37,173 bases of DNA. Source: Thermoanaerobaculum aquaticum (GTDB lineage Bacteria > Acidobacteriota > UBA4820). The first letter of the stretch is position 1. The number at the start of each line of letters is the position of its first letter. The DNA lies in NCBI GenBank assembly GCA_020722885.1, contig DYJZ01000008.1, positions 1 through 37,173 of the forward strand, read 5' to 3'. This document shows, piece by piece, positions 1 through 8,168 of this stretch. The notes below the pieces were generated by a model, which made no database searches, had not been told where the DNA came from, and saw only the letters and a list, made by a program, of their open reading frames with translations. A program made the position numbers and the translations under genes.

Positions 1-60
1 CTTCCATTTTAAAGGACATTTCTAATTAGTTTAAATAAGGACATTAATATAGTTACGACA
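1..60 (+). repeat. Dispersed repeat A, copy 1 (IS-end-like)
   Basis: This stretch matches 17829-17890 almost base for base, with a few substitutions and a 2-base indel near its right end. It contains the octamer-like motif GGACATT twice, about 29 bases apart, and ends in AGTTACGACA. Paired direct motifs of this kind are typical of transposase-binding ends, so a solo insertion-sequence end is a reasonable guess. No transposase gene lies nearby. The copy touches the window edge and could extend further left. Confidence 0.7.
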
Positions 61-76
61 GGTAAACAACAAAAAC

Positions 77-105
77 TTGCAATTTAAAATTTTTTAAACT
101 ATTAT
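77..105 (+). promoter_or_regulatory. Probable sigma-70 promoter of the PilZ gene
   Basis: A -35 box TTGCAA (77-82) and a -10 box TATTAT (100-105) are separated by 17 bases. They lie just after repeat A and 18 bases before the PilZ start codon, so the leader would be very short and would hold only the AGGAGG ribosome site at 113-118. Confidence 0.5.
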
Positions 106-122
106 AAAATGCAGGAGGAAAA

Positions 123-455
123 ATGGCAGAGCTTACCGGAACCAGGAAATTTCCAAGAATACCGATTGAATATCCGCTGCTTGCAGAATTGGTAGAAGAA
201 CCTGAAGAAGGTGGATTCGGGCTGACAAATGTTGTTGGATTAGGTGGATGTAGTTTTCTTGCCAACAGGAAATTCGGACAGAATAAGCTTTTGAAACTTA
301 CAATATCTTTTTCAGGAAGAGTTGTTGAAGCGGAGGCGAGAGTCGTTTATGAAAATCCTGCAGAAAAAGAAAAGTGGGAAATTGGAGTAGAATTTGTAAA
401 AATTTCTCCCTTTGACAGGTATTCTATTGAATCTCTTTTTCACAATAAGGAATAG
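123..455 (+). CDS. PilZ-domain protein (c-di-GMP receptor-like)
   Basis: A 110-residue stand-alone PilZ domain. Such proteins usually bind cyclic di-GMP and act on motility, polysaccharide export or gene expression. The N-terminal RxxxR motif is seen at residues 8-12 (RKFPR). The second ligand motif, normally D/N-x-S-x-x-G, is degenerate: residues 36-41 read NVVGLG, with valine in place of serine, so binding may be weak or lost. A hydrophobic beta-rich remainder ends in EIGVEFVKI, typical of the family. The start is clear, with AGGAGG five bases upstream. The gene is followed eight bases later by the cobalamin adenosyltransferase, so the two are probably co-transcribed. Confidence 0.8.
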   Translation: MAELTGTRKFPRIPIEYPLLAELVEEPEEGGFGLTNVVGLGGCSFLANRKFGQNKLLKLTISFSGRVVEAEARVVYENPAEKEKWEIGVEFVKISPFDRYSIESLFHNKE

Positions 456-463
456 GGATTTAC

Positions 464-1018
464 TTGGGAATAGTGACAAAATCGGGCGATGATGGAAAAA
501 CTGCTTTGCTTGGGGGGGAGCGAGTGAGCAAAAGTAGTACTCAGGTAGAAGCATACGGAACCATAGATGAACTGAACAGTTTTATAGGCTTTGCGATTTC
601 GCTTTCTGAGGAAGGTCTTTTTGTAAAAGAACTTGTTGAAATACAGAGAGACTTAAATCTTATATCAAGTCACCTTGCCCTTTCTGAAAAAGCGAGCAAT
701 GAAATAAAAAAAGTGTTACCTCCCTTTGAAGAAGATAAATTCAAAAAGATTGAAAATATAATAGAATCACTCGAATCTCAAATTCCACCATTAAATAATT
801 TTATTCTTTACGGCGGGCACAAATTTGCTGCAATTCTTCAAGTTTTAAGGTGCATTGCGAGAAGGGCTGAAAGGAGAGTAGTTGAACTAAATGAAAAAAA
901 GAATGTAGAAAAAAACATTATTATTTATCTAAATCGGCTTTCAGACCTTTTATTTCTTATGGCAAGAAGTGTCAATCACCATTTTAAAGTAGAAGAAAAA
1001 CTGTGGAAAAAAGAATAA
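464..1018 (+). CDS. pduO: ATP:cob(I)alamin adenosyltransferase, PduO type
   Basis: 184 residues, the usual size for PduO-type corrinoid adenosyltransferases, which transfer the 5'-deoxyadenosyl group of ATP to cob(I)alamin to make coenzyme B12. The N-terminal ATP-binding stretch TKSGDDGKTALLGGERVSK and the following VEAYGTIDELNSF are nearly canonical. The helix with RCIARRAERRVVEL (about 128-141) carries the conserved Arg/Arg/Glu set, and YLNRLSDLLFLMAR follows. The start is TTG at 464 behind AGGAATAGGG; an in-frame GTG at 473 is the alternative. It sits between the PilZ gene and eno. It implies that the cell has adenosylcobalamin-dependent enzymes, none of which is in this window. Confidence 0.93.
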   Translation: MGIVTKSGDDGKTALLGGERVSKSSTQVEAYGTIDELNSFIGFAISLSEEGLFVKELVEIQRDLNLISSHLALSEKASNEIKKVLPPFEEDKFKKIENIIESLESQIPPLNNFILYGGHKFAAILQVLRCIARRAERRVVELNEKKNVEKNIIIYLNRLSDLLFLMARSVNHHFKVEEKLWKKE

Positions 1019-1029
1019 ATTATCTTTAA

Positions 1030-1058
1030 TTCAATTTTTTAAATTTTGGTATTATAAT
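1030..1058 (+). promoter_or_regulatory. eno: Possible promoter of the eno operon
   Basis: A perfect -10 box TATAAT (1053-1058) lies 26 bases before the enolase start codon. The -35 region at 17-base spacing reads TTCAAT (1030-1035), a weak match. The ribosome site AAGGAGAGG follows at about 1071-1079. Confidence 0.45.
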
Positions 1059-1083
1059 AGTATCTTTATAAAGGAGAGGCAAG

Positions 1084-2364
1084 ATGATTATAGAGACTAT
1101 TATTGGAAGAGAAATTCTTGATTCAAGAGGAAATCCAACAGTAGAGGCAGAAGTTATTCTTTCTGATGGGACATCAGCAATTGCATCAGTTCCTTCAGGT
1201 GCTTCAACTGGTGAGGCTGAAGCACTTGAATTAAGAGACAAAGATAAATCCAGATACAATGGTAAAGGGGTTTTAAAAGCGGTTGAAAATCTTGAGAGCA
1301 TTATAGCAGAAACTCTTGAGGAGAGGCTGGCAATAGACCAGAGGGAAATTGATTACGCAATGATAAGAAAAGACGGGACTCCCAATAAAGAGGTTTTGGG
1401 GGCAAATGCAATTTTAGCAGCTTCGATCGCTGTAGCAAAAGCTGCGGCTTTGTCTCTTGAAATGCCTCTTTACAAATATCTTGGAGGGGTTTACGCCCAC
1501 AGGATACCCGTTCCTATGATGAATGTTTTAAATGGTGGGGCTCATGCGGATAACAATGTTGATGTACAGGAGTTTATGATTGTTCCGATTGGGGCAAAGA
1601 GTTTTAAGGAAGCATTGAGGATGGGTGCGGAAACATACCATTCTCTTAAGGCAATTTTAAAAGAGGAAAAACTATCATCCGCAATTGGTGATGAAGGGGG
1701 ATTTGCTCCCAATCTTAAAGAAGATGAAGAGGCGCTTGACCTTCTGGTGAAAGCCATTGAAAAAGCAGGTTACAAGGCTGGAAAGGATATATTTCTTGCA
1801 ATTGATACAGCGGCTTCAAACCTTTATGACGAGGAGACAAAGACTTACAGAATAGGAAGGCCAAGAAGAATAGATGAAGTAATTTCTTTATATAATGGCT
1901 GGATATCAAAGTACCCTCTTATATCCATTGAAGATGGCGTAGGGGAAAAAGACAGGGATGGATGGATTGCTCTAACAAAATCAATTGGCGACAGGGTTCA
2001 ACTCGTTGCTGACGATTATGTCGTTACAAATCCTGCTCTTTTCAAAAAGGCGATCTCGGACGGGATAGCCAACGCAATGCTTATAAAGCCAAATCAGATA
2101 GGAACGGTAACTGAAACCTGTGAAGCAGTTGAGATTGCAAAACGAGCAGGGTATGGAGTCGTTTTCAGCCACAGGTCCGGGGAAACGGATGATTCTTTCC
2201 TTGCTGATTTTTCGGTGGCGGTAAATGCAGATTTTATTAAGACAGGAGCACCTTGCCGGATGGATCGCCTCTCAAAATACAATCAGCTTTTAAGGATAGA
2301 AGAGGAACTTTCTGATTCAGCGGTTTATGCCGGGGAAGAGGTTTTAAAAAGATTAAAAAGATGA
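1084..2364 (+). CDS. eno: Enolase (phosphopyruvate hydratase)
   Basis: 426 residues, full length. It interconverts 2-phosphoglycerate and phosphoenolpyruvate in glycolysis and gluconeogenesis. Visible hallmarks in order are the N-terminal DSRGNPTVE, the mobile loop [30 protein letters not shown], the catalytic-glutamate segment GDEGGFAPN, the magnesium ligand segments [13 protein letters not shown] and [10 protein letters not shown], the lysine signature [13 protein letters not shown] and SHRSGETDD. All expected active-site segments are present. It shares four bases (ATGA) with the following ftsB-like gene, and comF and a secreted transglutaminase follow closely, so this is the first gene of a four-gene operon ending at the terminator near 5110. 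An eno-ftsB pairing is also known from Proteobacteria. Confidence 0.97.
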   Translation: MIIETIIGREILDSRGNPTVEAEVILSDGTSAIASVPSGASTGEAEALELRDKDKSRYNGKGVLKAVENLESIIAETLEERLAIDQREIDYAMIRKDGTPNKEVLGANAILAASIAVAKAAALSLEMPLYKYLGGVYAHRIPVPMMNVLNGGAHADNNVDVQEFMIVPIGAKSFKEALRMGAETYHSLKAILKEEKLSSAIGDEGGFAPNLKEDEEALDLLVKAIEKAGYKAGKDIFLAIDTAASNLYDEETKTYRIGRPRRIDEVISLYNGWISKYPLISIEDGVGEKDRDGWIALTKSIGDRVQLVADDYVVTNPALFKKAISDGIANAMLIKPNQIGTVTETCEAVEIAKRAGYGVVFSHRSGETDDSFLADFSVAVNADFIKTGAPCRMDRLSKYNQLLRIEEELSDSAVYAGEEVLKRLKR

Positions 2365-2669
2365 AGAGCGGGTTTTTTAAACTTGCTTTATTGATGGTTC
2401 TTCTTGTCTGGATTATTGTGGGACTTGCATTAGTGTGGGGTAAAGGAGGTATCCACGAAATCCTGAAAGCTAAAGAAAAAGAAATTCAGCTAAAAAATGA
2501 ACTCAATAACATTAAAAAAGAGAATATTAAGTTACAGAAAGAAATTCATATTCTTAAAACCTCACCTGAGGCTTATGAGGTGTATGCCAGAGAAAAGCTT
2601 TTTATGAAAAAACCTGGTGAGATTGTAATTTATCTGTCGAAGGATGGCTCTAAAAACGGGAGAAAGTAA
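2361..2669 (+). CDS. ftsB: FtsB/DivIC-family septum formation initiator
   Basis: 102 residues with the classic layout of FtsB/DivIC: a short cytoplasmic N-terminus, one membrane helix (about residues 6-26, [20 protein letters not shown]), a coiled coil (about 35-67, rich in KE and leucine heptads) and a C-terminal segment with [16 protein letters not shown], which is the conserved tail of the family. These bitopic proteins join FtsL and FtsQ in the divisome. The start codon overlaps the enolase stop (ATGA), which suggests translational coupling. The end overlaps the comF-like gene by 26 bases. Confidence 0.88.
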   Translation: MKSGFFKLALLMVLLVWIIVGLALVWGKGGIHEILKAKEKEIQLKNELNNIKKENIKLQKEIHILKTSPEAYEVYAREKLFMKKPGEIVIYLSKDGSKNGRK

Positions 2670-3420
2670 AAGTTTTTTTTGCTTCTATTTTTTTAGAAAT
2701 TTTATAAATTTAATTTTTCCTCCTGGAATATGCAGAATTTGTGGAACAAAGGTGAATTATGGCTTGCCTCAGATTTGCTTTTCCTGTCTAAAAAAAATAC
2801 AGAAGGTTAAGGAGCCTTTTTGCAATATTTGCGGAAGAGCGATGGCTGAAACAGCGGAAATAGGGGTCTGCGGGGATTGTCTGAAAGAGCCTCCTTCTTA
2901 CGAAAAGCATATAAGCCTTTATCTTTATGAAGGCGCTATAAGAGAAATGGTTCTTGCCTACAAAGTTTTAAAAAGATATCCTTTTTACCGGATTTTTGGG
3001 AAAAGCATAGCGAAAAATGTCAAAAATAAAATGGGAAATATTGCTTTTGATCTTGTTGCATTTATACCTACACCTTTTATCAGAAGAATTATGAGAGGTT
3101 TTTCTCCTGCCGAATTGATTGCAAAAAAATGTGGGAGAGAGTTAAATCTTCCTGTAAAAAATATTCTCAAGTTAAAAAAGCGAACAAAGCCTCAAAAAAA
3201 TCTTGGCGCAAAAGAGAGAAAAGAAAATCTCAAAGGAGCCTTTGATTGTAAAGAAGATTTGAGGGGGAAGAATGTACTTCTCATAGACGATATTTTCACA
3301 ACGGGAACAACTATTGAAGAAGCTTCCAGAATATTAAAAAAATGTGGAGCAAAAGTGTATGCCGCAACTTTTGCTATCAGGAAAAAAAGAGAAATAGATT
3401 TGCCAAGTATAGAGGATTGA
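2644..3420 (+). CDS. comF: ComF-family amidophosphoribosyltransferase-like protein
   Basis: 258 residues. The N-terminal third has two zinc-finger-like Cys pairs (CRICG...CFSC and CNICG...CGDC), followed by the typical YEGAIREMVLAYK segment. The C-terminal phosphoribosyltransferase domain has the PRPP-binding loop VLLIDDIFTTGTT. ComF proteins take part in DNA uptake and processing in competent bacteria, although many are in non-competent species with unknown roles. The annotated ATG overlaps the end of ftsB by 26 bases; a later start is possible because recognisable homology begins around residue 20 (INLIFPPGICRICG). Twelve bases separate its stop from the transglutaminase start. Confidence 0.88.
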   Translation: MALKTGESKSFFCFYFFRNFINLIFPPGICRICGTKVNYGLPQICFSCLKKIQKVKEPFCNICGRAMAETAEIGVCGDCLKEPPSYEKHISLYLYEGAIREMVLAYKVLKRYPFYRIFGKSIAKNVKNKMGNIAFDLVAFIPTPFIRRIMRGFSPAELIAKKCGRELNLPVKNILKLKKRTKPQKNLGAKERKENLKGAFDCKEDLRGKNVLLIDDIFTTGTTIEEASRILKKCGAKVYAATFAIRKKREIDLPSIED

Positions 3421-3432
3421 TAAGGAGGCGAA

Positions 3433-5109
3433 ATGGTTAAAAAGTTTATGTTTATTCTGTTTGTCTTTTCTTTGTCTTTATTTTTTATGGTGTCAATTTA
3501 TTGTCAGATTCCGCTCGAAGTTGAGAAAAGTTTTCCTCTTGATTTTAAAACGCCGACCGGTTTATGTTTTGACGGTAGTTTTCTCTGGGTTTCCGACCTT
3601 GCTACCACAAAGATAGCAAAGATAGACCCCGAAAACGGGAAGGTAAAAAAGGTGTACAATTCACCTTCTTTTAATGTAAATGCTCTTGCTTCAGATGGAA
3701 AACATTTGTGGATACTCGATTCTAATGAAAAAAATTTATTTGCTTTTGAGCCTGAGACGAATTTAGTAAAAACGCTTCAACTGGATGTTGATGACCCACA
3801 GGGAATCGTATTTGACGGAAAAGATATCTGGATTTCTGACGGGGCTTCTAAAAAAATTGTAAAGATAGACACAGAGGATGGAACCACCATCGAATCTTTG
3901 ACCGCGCCAACTGCAGGAACGGGCGGAAGAGGCCAGCTCACTGGAATGACATATCACAAAGGCTATCTGTGGGTTTCAGACAGGATGAGAGATGAAATAT
4001 ATCAGATTGATACTGAAAATGATTTTATTATAAACATTTTGAAAGCACCAGGGCCATACATTTCTGGATTGGCATTCTACAAAGATTTTATGGTTTGTCT
4101 TGATTATCAAAAAAAGTGTATAGATTATGTAAAACTTCCTCAAACAGGTAAGGCAATAAGATATAATCCGAGAAAGGAGACATTGACTTTTGGTGAAAGT
4201 TACTGCAATTTTGGTCCTGGAGATATTGAGGAATTAAATATTTTTATTGCTGTCCCGAAAGACTTGGTCTTCCAGGACCTGCTGTCAAATATAAAATTCG
4301 AACCAGATAACTATGTAATTGAAAAGGACGAATGGGGGCAGGATGTTGCGATATTTAATTTCAAGAATCTAAAGCCTCTTGATAAAGTTTCTGCCAGATT
4401 TAATGTGGACTGTACTCTTTACAATGTTTCCTATTTTATTGATCCCAGAGAGGCAGGAATGCTGGAAGATATTCCCCAAAATTTAGATCAGTATTTGAAA
4501 GACGATACAAAACTTAACATTCAAAATGATGTTATAAAGAATGCTGTAAAAGAGGCTGTTGGAAACGAGAAAAATGTATATTATATTGCAAGAAAAATTT
4601 ACAGGTATATTCAAGACAAAATGCATTATGAAATGGTAGGGGGGTGGAACACAGCTCCTGTGGTTCTTTCGAGGGGTTCTGGCTCCTGCTCTGAATACTC
4701 TTTTGTAATGATTTCAATGTTGCGTGCAGCTAAAATCCCCGCAAGGTATGCTGGTTCGGTTGTTGTAAGGGGAGACGATGCCTCAAGGGATGATGTTTTT
4801 CACAGATGGGTTGAAGTTTACATTCCGCCTTTTGGATGGGTTCCTGTAGATCCTTCAGGGGGTGATTCGCCTTCTCCATCTGAGCAGGCAAAGTGTTTTG
4901 GCTCTCTCCAAAATAGATTTTTGATAACAACAATTGGTGGAGGGGGCAGTAAATACCTTAAATGGGACTATAATTCTTATTCTTCTTATATCGCAAAAGG
5001 AGCGGTAAAGGTTTCAACACTGAAAATAGGTGATTGGGAGCCTTTTTCAAATTTTAAGAATGAGCCCCAAATTATTAAGGAAAATAAGAAAACAAAGGTG
5101 GGCGAATAA
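3433..5109 (+). CDS. Secreted beta-propeller/transglutaminase-like protein
   Basis: 558 residues with an N-terminal signal peptide (about 1-24, ending near SIYCQ). Residues about 35-240 hold repeated blades of the form DGSFLWVSDLATTKIAKID, DGKHLWILDSNEKNL, DGKDIWISDGASKKIVKID and KGYLWVSDRMRDEIYQID, as in NHL/Vgb-like propellers. A linking beta domain follows, then a transglutaminase-core fold with catalytic Cys419 (GSCSEYS), His457 (FHRWVEVY) and Asp473 (PVDPS). Bacterial proteins of this fold usually act as proteases or peptide-modifying enzymes in the envelope. The combination of blades and transglutaminase suggests that the propeller binds a target. Start chosen on the AAGGAGG ribosome site. 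It is the last gene of the eno operon; the function is otherwise unknown. Confidence 0.85.
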   Translation: MVKKFMFILFVFSLSLFFMVSIYCQIPLEVEKSFPLDFKTPTGLCFDGSFLWVSDLATTKIAKIDPENGKVKKVYNSPSFNVNALASDGKHLWILDSNEKNLFAFEPETNLVKTLQLDVDDPQGIVFDGKDIWISDGASKKIVKIDTEDGTTIESLTAPTAGTGGRGQLTGMTYHKGYLWVSDRMRDEIYQIDTENDFIINILKAPGPYISGLAFYKDFMVCLDYQKKCIDYVKLPQTGKAIRYNPRKETLTFGESYCNFGPGDIEELNIFIAVPKDLVFQDLLSNIKFEPDNYVIEKDEWGQDVAIFNFKNLKPLDKVSARFNVDCTLYNVSYFIDPREAGMLEDIPQNLDQYLKDDTKLNIQNDVIKNAVKEAVGNEKNVYYIARKIYRYIQDKMHYEMVGGWNTAPVVLSRGSGSCSEYSFVMISMLRAAKIPARYAGSVVVRGDDASRDDVFHRWVEVYIPPFGWVPVDPSGGDSPSPSEQAKCFGSLQNRFLITTIGGGGSKYLKWDYNSYSSYIAKGAVKVSTLKIGDWEPFSNFKNEPQIIKENKKTKVGE

Positions 5110-5137
5110 AAAAGGGGGAGTAACCACTCCCCCTTTT
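5110..5137. terminator. Bidirectional rho-independent terminator
   Basis: A perfect 12-base inverted repeat (5110-5121 and 5126-5137) with the four-base loop AACC. The arms are AAAAGGGGGAGT and ACTCCCCCTTTT, so both strands give a GC-rich stem with a U-run. It lies between convergent genes (the transglutaminase and the ompA-like gene) and would stop transcription from both sides. Confidence 0.9.
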
Positions 5138-5157
5138 AAAGTATAGTAAAACCAAAT

Positions 5158-6174
5158 TTAGTTCTTTGGAACTTCAATAGGTGCTACCGCAGTAATTTCA
5201 ACTCTTCTATTCTTTGATCTTCCTTCTTTTGTGTTGTTATCTGCAATAGGATCCGCTTTCCCTTTTCCTTCAACTTTGGCGATTCTGGATTCTGAAATTC
5301 CGTGTTCAATGAAATATTTCTTTACAGCTTCCGCTCTTCTCTGGCTCAAAGTAAGGTTCCATCTGTCGCTGCCAAGTTTGCAGGTATAGCCGGTAATGTT
5401 GATGTCAAGGGCTTTGTATTTGTTTAGTTTTTCAATTGCAGCGTTGAGAGCGGGTTCACCGTCCTTTGGAATTGTCCAGCTGTCAATTTTGAAATTAAGA
5501 ACGCTTTCATCAAGTGTAATTTTAATCATTTCAGGCTTTGGCGGTGGTGGTGGCGGTGGTGGTGGTGGTGGCGGTGGTGGTGGAAGAGGTTTTCTTGCTA
5601 TTAATGAAAGCCCTACCATCAGTTCGTAAGTGAAGAAATTCTTTTCCTTGAAGAAAGATGGAATTGTGGAAGTGCCTCCAGGAACATACCACCAGGAATA
5701 ATCGTTGTAGTAGTTGTCACTAAAGTCGTAACCCACAACACCTTCAACCTTAAAGGTGGTTCTTGGTGACAGAAATTTCTTAATTCCAAATCCTACATGG
5801 GTTAGAAAATCATTTGAAAAAACTTCATCAAATTTGTCTGGTTCCTGTGCTCTACCGCCAATTCCGAATTTGAAATAAGGAACTAAAGAATTTTCCGGCT
5901 TAACATTGTAAATTGCAGAAAACCTTAACCCGCAGAGGTCAGAGTCAATATGGCGCAGATTGGTGTCGGTGTAAAGAAACTGCGCTTCTCCAGCCCATTT
6001 TTCTGTGAAATTGTAAGCAAATGAGAAAGAATAGTTTGCACCTCTTTTCAATTCCCTGCCGGGGTAGGACATCCCGACCATCGGGCTGAATTCCCAATCG
6101 CCATCCTGAACCTGGGCTAAAATCGGAAGTGCTGTAGCGATGAGCAGAACCAAAACCCATAAACTTCTCTTCAT
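5158..6174 (-). CDS. OmpA-family outer membrane protein with polyproline hinge
   Basis: 338 residues from the ATG at 6174, which has AGGAGG at good spacing; an in-frame ATG 30 bases upstream lacks one. A signal peptide (about 1-20, ending ILAQ) is followed by an eight-strand-type beta-barrel domain (about 25-200), a hinge of 15 consecutive prolines and an OmpA C-terminal peptidoglycan-binding domain (about 215-330) with NLTLSQRRAEAVKKY and GRSKNRRVEI. In the ligand loop the usual GxTD aspartate is a cysteine (Cys265 in GYTCKLGS), while the partner arginine is kept. The protein probably tethers the outer membrane to the wall. It has its own promoter and ends at the shared terminator. Confidence 0.9.
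   Translation of the reverse strand: MKRSLWVLVLLIATALPILAQVQDGDWEFSPMVGMSYPGRELKRGANYSFSFAYNFTEKWAGEAQFLYTDTNLRHIDSDLCGLRFSAIYNVKPENSLVPYFKFGIGGRAQEPDKFDEVFSNDFLTHVGFGIKKFLSPRTTFKVEGVVGYDFSDNYYNDYSWWYVPGGTSTIPSFFKEKNFFTYELMVGLSLIARKPLPPPPPPPPPPPPPPPKPEMIKITLDESVLNFKIDSWTIPKDGEPALNAAIEKLNKYKALDINITGYTCKLGSDRWNLTLSQRRAEAVKKYFIEHGISESRIAKVEGKGKADPIADNNTKEGRSKNRRVEITAVAPIEVPKN
5539..5583. repeat. GGN microsatellite encoding 15 prolines
   Basis: Fifteen consecutive TGG/CGG triplets on the plus strand read as CCA/CCG proline codons in the OmpA gene. The codons are mostly CCA with CCG interspersed. The run is a slippage-prone simple repeat, but unit changes would keep the frame and only lengthen or shorten the hinge. 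Translation through it would need EF-P. Confidence 0.9.
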
Positions 6175-6209
6175 TAAATCCTCCTTTCTTTCAAAAACAT
6201 CCATCTTTC

Positions 6210-6238
6210 TTTATAACACCAAAAAAACTAAAAATCAA
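6210..6238 (-). promoter_or_regulatory. Promoter of the ompA-like gene
   Basis: On the minus strand a -35 box TTGATT (6233-6238) and a -10 box TATAAA (6210-6215) are exactly 17 bases apart, 36 bases before the chosen start codon. This fits the 75-base gap that separates the gene from its upstream neighbour and supports separate, strong expression of the porin. Confidence 0.6.
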
Positions 6239-6249
6239 GCAAAAAAACA

Positions 6250-7590
6250 TTAAACTTTTTTTAAATTTTGAAAGGCAATAAGCAAAGGATCCCAAACAGG
6301 AGCAAAAGGAGGAGCGTAGGATAAATCAAGATATTTTGCCTCTTCAAGAGATATTTTCCCGAGAATAATAGCGGAAAGCGTATCAATTCTTCCTTTTACC
6401 CCATCATTTCCAACAATCTGTCCCCCAAGAATCCTGCCATCTCTGTCTGCCACAATATTTATATCAATGGTTCCGTTGCTCTTTAAATAATGGGCTATAG
6501 TATCTGATGTGATATATATTTCTTTAGGGGCAAATCCCTCATTTTTTGCTTCTTCTATGGTTAATCCTGTTTTTCCTATTTCCAGTTCGAAAACTCTAAT
6601 AATTGATGTTCCCAAAATACCTTTAAATTCTTCTCTTTCACCCGCGATGTTGGCTCCAGCAACTCTTCCCATTTTATTTGCCGTTGTTCCGAGTGGAGTA
6701 TAGGTGTATTTATTTGTTATAAGATTTTTCACTGCGCAGCAATCGCCGCAGGCGTAAACATTGTGGAGGTTTGTTCGGCATCTTTCATCAACTTTTAGTG
6801 CTCCATTTAATTCAAATGAAATTCCTGAATTTTTAAGAAATTCAGTGTTTGGCGAAACACCCGTTGCGTAAATAAAAAAGTCACCGCCTAATTCTCCTTT
6901 GTTTGTTTCTATAGAAGTTAGCGTATTTCCTTCTTTGTTTATTTTTGTAATTAAGATCTCGGTGAAAACTCTTACTCCTTTTTCCTGAAGATGTTCGGCA
7001 ACTTTGAGTGAAAATTGTTGGTTTAAATTTCTGAGGAAAGCAGTTGTATTGGAGATTAGAGTAACTTTAACGCCACTTCTGGCAAGGCATTCAGCCATCT
7101 CAAGACCGATGTAGCCTGCACCGATTACAACTGCAGAATAGACTTTATTTTTGCTCAAAAAGTTTTTTATTTTTATTGCGTCACTTAGGGTATGAAGTGA
7201 AAAGAGATTTTCTGCTTCAAAATTAAAAACATCCGGCTTTTTGGGTTTACTGCCTGATGCAATTACAAGGAAATCGTAGTTTTCTTCTGTAATTCTTCCT
7301 GATTTTGTGTTTTTAAAAACTACCCGTTTTCTTCCAGGCATTATCTGAAGAGCGGTTTCATTTTTCTTTACGATTATTCCTCTTTTAAGAATTTCCTCAT
7401 CTGAAAGGGCAAAAAGATCATCAATTTCGGAAACTTCTTTTGAGAAAAGGTAGGGCAAACCACAAGCCCCGTAAGAAAGAAATTCGGAGGAATCGAAAAC
7501 AAAAACATCAAAATCACTTTTAGTTCTTTTAATTTTTGAGGCAGCACTCATACCTGCCGCGTTTCCGCCTATTACAACCACTATTGGCAT
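6250..7590 (-). CDS. CoA-disulfide reductase / NADH oxidase-like flavoprotein
   Basis: 446 residues of the FAD-dependent pyridine nucleotide-disulfide oxidoreductase family. The N-terminal FAD site reads VVVIGGNAAGMSAA and the NAD(P)H site VVIGAGYIGLEMAECL (about 155-170). A late FAD motif YACGDC is visible. The redox cysteine is Cys43 in SYGACGLPY, the position and context of CoA-disulfide reductases and related NADH oxidases and polysulfide reductases. No rhodanese domain follows, so it is the short type. It likely reduces CoA disulfide, polysulfide or oxygen in the cytoplasm; the substrate cannot be chosen from sequence. It follows the DUF507 gene by six bases in the same operon. Confidence 0.85.
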   Translation of the reverse strand: MPIVVVIGGNAAGMSAASKIKRTKSDFDVFVFDSSEFLSYGACGLPYLFSKEVSEIDDLFALSDEEILKRGIIVKKNETALQIMPGRKRVVFKNTKSGRITEENYDFLVIASGSKPKKPDVFNFEAENLFSLHTLSDAIKIKNFLSKNKVYSAVVIGAGYIGLEMAECLARSGVKVTLISNTTAFLRNLNQQFSLKVAEHLQEKGVRVFTEILITKINKEGNTLTSIETNKGELGGDFFIYATGVSPNTEFLKNSGISFELNGALKVDERCRTNLHNVYACGDCCAVKNLITNKYTYTPLGTTANKMGRVAGANIAGEREEFKGILGTSIIRVFELEIGKTGLTIEEAKNEGFAPKEIYITSDTIAHYLKSNGTIDINIVADRDGRILGGQIVGNDGVKGRIDTLSAIILGKISLEEAKYLDLSYAPPFAPVWDPLLIAFQNLKKV

Positions 7591-7596
7591 TTCAGT

Positions 7597-8160
7597 TTAT
7601 GCCTCTTTGGCAAGAATTTCCCTATAAAAAACATCTTTAAGGGTTTCAAATTCGCTCGTCCCCTCTTTTATATTTCGTTTTATAGAGAGGACTTTGTTTT
7701 TAGCCATTTCCTCCCGCTTCTGGTCTTTTCTTACTTCGTTTTTGAGTGCAAAAACTATCTCTTTGACAAGCAGGTCGAATTTTACGAAATATTCAATCTG
7801 GTCATCAGATTTAAAAAATTCTGCAAAATCTCTCGAAAGTTGCCAGATTTTATCATCGGGAAACTTTGATTCCCCACTCCACAAAACATACTTCTCCTTT
7901 GAGGCAAGATCTTTTCTTATTTTTGATAAAAGTGTCCTGTAATCAAAATCGCCTTGAGATTTCAGCCCCTCAAGTTTAGAATCAACAATTGCTTTTGCCT
8001 TCTCAGTATATTCACTGTCTTTTTCAAGGTCCATTTTGAAAATTTTCTCAAGTTTAAGAAGAGTTTCTCTCTGATTTTCAGATGAGATTACTTTTCTTTC
8101 AACAAGTTGCTTTAATATGCCCCTGCTAATTATAGTTATCAGTTTATCAGGCAGTCTCAT
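7597..8160 (-). CDS. DUF507-family protein
   Basis: 187 residues, beginning MRLPDKLITIISRGILKQL, which matches the start of DUF507 proteins; these are about 90 or 180 residues long and have no known function. It looks like two related halves: the first ends near residue 85 and the second begins around the DKIWQLSRDFAEFF segment. The protein is highly charged and mostly helical, without signal peptide or membrane helix, so it is cytoplasmic. It lies between the zinc-ribbon gene (gap eight bases) and the flavoprotein gene (gap six bases), which suggests one transcript. Confidence 0.7.
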   Translation of the reverse strand: MRLPDKLITIISRGILKQLVERKVISSENQRETLLKLEKIFKMDLEKDSEYTEKAKAIVDSKLEGLKSQGDFDYRTLLSKIRKDLASKEKYVLWSGESKFPDDKIWQLSRDFAEFFKSDDQIEYFVKFDLLVKEIVFALKNEVRKDQKREEMAKNKVLSIKRNIKEGTSEFETLKDVFYREILAKEA

Positions 8161-8168
8161 TTTTAAAA

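Noticed and set aside
5396-5629. Plus-strand ORF with a polyglycine run
   Set aside because: It is the complement of the polyproline hinge of the OmpA gene and has no ribosome site.
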